From: an uncultured Actinomycetospora sp.
GTDB lineage: Bacteria; Actinomycetota; Actinomycetes; Mycobacteriales; Pseudonocardiaceae
Direction of reading: 5' to 3'
Assembly (NCBI GenBank): GCA_902805495.1
Contig: CADCTH010000262.1
Location: 1-5,553 of the forward strand
DNA: 5,553 bases
Positions within the stretch are counted from its first letter, which is position 1; each line of letters begins with the position of its first letter. This document shows, piece by piece, positions 5,034 to 5,553 of this stretch. The position numbers were made by a program, and so were the translations under genes. The notes beneath the pieces are model-generated. The model did no database searches. It had not been told where the DNA came from and was given only the letters and a program-made list of their open reading frames with translations.

Positions 5034-5105
5034 CGGGGTGCGTCGGTCCTTCGGGTCGTGATGTTCAGCGGGGCGCGTCGGGGGCCGCGCCGGCGCCCCA
5101 CGGCC

Positions 5106-5131
5106 GGGGGCTGGGGCCGGGGGTGCCGGGG
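5106..5131 (+). other. G-quadruplex motif in intergenic DNA
   Basis: Four G-runs of 5, 4, 5 and 4 bases (5106-5110, 5113-5116, 5119-5123, 5128-5131) are separated by loops of 2, 2 and 4 bases, satisfying the usual quadruplex rule with four-tetrad potential. Further runs lie at 5070-5073, 5080-5084 and 5138-5141. The G-rich strand is the template strand for the membrane protein gene starting at 5033, about 75-100 bp upstream of its start. Confidence 0.6.
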
Positions 5132-5294
5132 CGTCGCGGGGAACGACACCGGGATGACGCCTGCGGGGTCCGGGAGGTTCCCACGGGTTCGGTATCGATT
5201 CGGCAACGGCGCGATGGCGACGCCAGGGGATTGTTCTCCGTCACCCGTTCGGCCGTCACGACCCCGACCGGGTGGTTCCCCGGGCGTGTCCCCC

Positions 5295-5300
5295 TAGGCT
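5295..5300 (+). promoter_or_regulatory. -10 element of a leaderless promoter for the right-edge hydrolase
   Basis: TAGGCT fits TANNNT and ends 7 nt before the GTG at 5308-5310, placing the transcription start at the start codon. The intervening CGCCGGA contains no good Shine-Dalgarno sequence. The -35 region (around 5272-5278, GTGGTTC) is weak. Confidence 0.55.
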
Positions 5301-5307
5301 CGCCGGA

Positions 5308-5553
5308 GTGATCGCCGAGCACCGCGAGGAACCCGTCCGTGGCGCCCTGGACCCGGGCATGCGGGCCCTGCTCGAGCGCTGGTCCGACCAGCCGGCGATG
5401 TTCGCGGGCACGGTCGCCGAGGCCCGGGAGCGCTTCGCGGCGCAGCTCGCCGAGGCTGCCGGCCCGGCCCGCGTGCCGGAGATCACCGACGCCGGCGGGG
5501 TGGCCGTGCGCGTGCACCGCCCGGCGACGCGGACCTCCGACGCCCTGGCGGTG
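5308..5553 (+). CDS. Partial CDS, probable HSL-type alpha/beta hydrolase (N-terminus)
   Basis: The frame is open from GTG 5308 to the right edge, 82 codons, with no stop. It reads as the N-terminal cap of hormone-sensitive-lipase-type esterases: LDPGMRALLERW (14-25), a helical segment TVAEARERFAAQLAEA (35-50), then VPEITDAGGVAVRVHRPA (56-73), which corresponds to the family's 'v.d..i.....v.vRvYrP' strand before the HGGG oxyanion motif. That motif and the catalytic Ser, Asp and His lie beyond the window, so the enzyme class rests on the N-terminal pattern alone. The family typically has about 300-350 residues and hydrolyses short- to medium-chain esters in the cytoplasm. The GTG start is chosen because a -10-like TAGGCT lies 7 nt upstream, implying a leaderless message; the internal ATG at 5359 would cut into the first helix. 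Confidence 0.8.
   Translation, partial: MIAEHREEPVRGALDPGMRALLERWSDQPAMFAGTVAEARERFAAQLAEAAGPARVPEITDAGGVAVRVHRPATRTSDALAV

Larger units (their letters stand above)
5034..5307. other. Divergent intergenic region, 274 bp
   Basis: This lies between the minus-strand small membrane protein gene and the plus-strand hydrolase. It holds a G-run cluster with a quadruplex motif (5106-5131), an AT-richer patch around 5191-5236 with GGTATCGATT and GGATTGTTC, and the -10 of the hydrolase at 5295-5300. On the minus strand AACAAT, 17 bp after TGACGG, is a weak promoter candidate for the membrane protein gene; I do not call it. No gene is seen. Confidence 0.6.

Noticed and set aside
3802..5061. 419-codon plus-strand open frame crossing the TTG gene, its terminator and the membrane protein gene
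   Set aside because: It runs straight through the 15-bp-stem terminator and through a gene on the other strand. The product is Arg/Ala/Gly/Val filler.

Overview
This 5.55 kb window is very GC-rich, with codons ending mostly in G or C, GTG and TTG starts beside ATG, and long GC-rich hairpin terminators without U-tracts. It looks like chromosomal DNA of a high-GC actinobacterium. Pseudonocardiales (Pseudonocardia/Actinomycetospora type) is a guess from the protein style, not a demonstrated placement. No tRNA, rRNA, IS element, CRISPR array or phage gene was seen.

Layout, left to right. (1) Positions 1-50, minus strand: the first 16 complete codons of a gene that may be EthD-like. (2) A compound hairpin (69-125) that probably terminates the next gene. 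(3) Positions 144-593, minus: a 149-aa helical protein resembling the actinobacterial DUF6918 family. A perfect 26-bp palindrome (670-695) lies about 77 bp upstream of its start. (4) A perfect 20-bp-stem hairpin (745-789) terminating the catalase gene. (5) Positions 810-2480, minus: a complete monofunctional haem catalase. (6) Positions 2523-3701, minus: a PhaC-like alpha/beta hydrolase with Ser instead of Cys as nucleophile. It probably starts at a leaderless GTG and lies 42 bp upstream of the catalase, so the two may be co-transcribed. (7) A 278-bp divergent intergenic region (3702-3979). (8) Positions 3980-4630, plus: a TTG-started, probably exported or membrane-anchored protein with a Pro/Thr/Ser/Glu-rich tail. 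(9) A shared terminator (4645-4688) between convergent genes. (10) Positions 4716-5033, minus: a 105-aa small membrane protein. (11) A 274-bp divergent intergenic region holding a strong G-quadruplex motif. (12) Positions 5308-5553, plus: the N-terminal 82 codons of a probable HSL-type alpha/beta hydrolase, cut by the window edge and also apparently leaderless.

Functionally this is mostly housekeeping and accessory chromosome: peroxide detoxification, lipid or ester hydrolysis and cell-envelope proteins. I do not see a multi-gene system that I would call new. The strongest unexplained signals are the 26-bp operator-like palindrome, the G-quadruplex block, and the pairing of a Ser-type PhaC-like hydrolase with the catalase.
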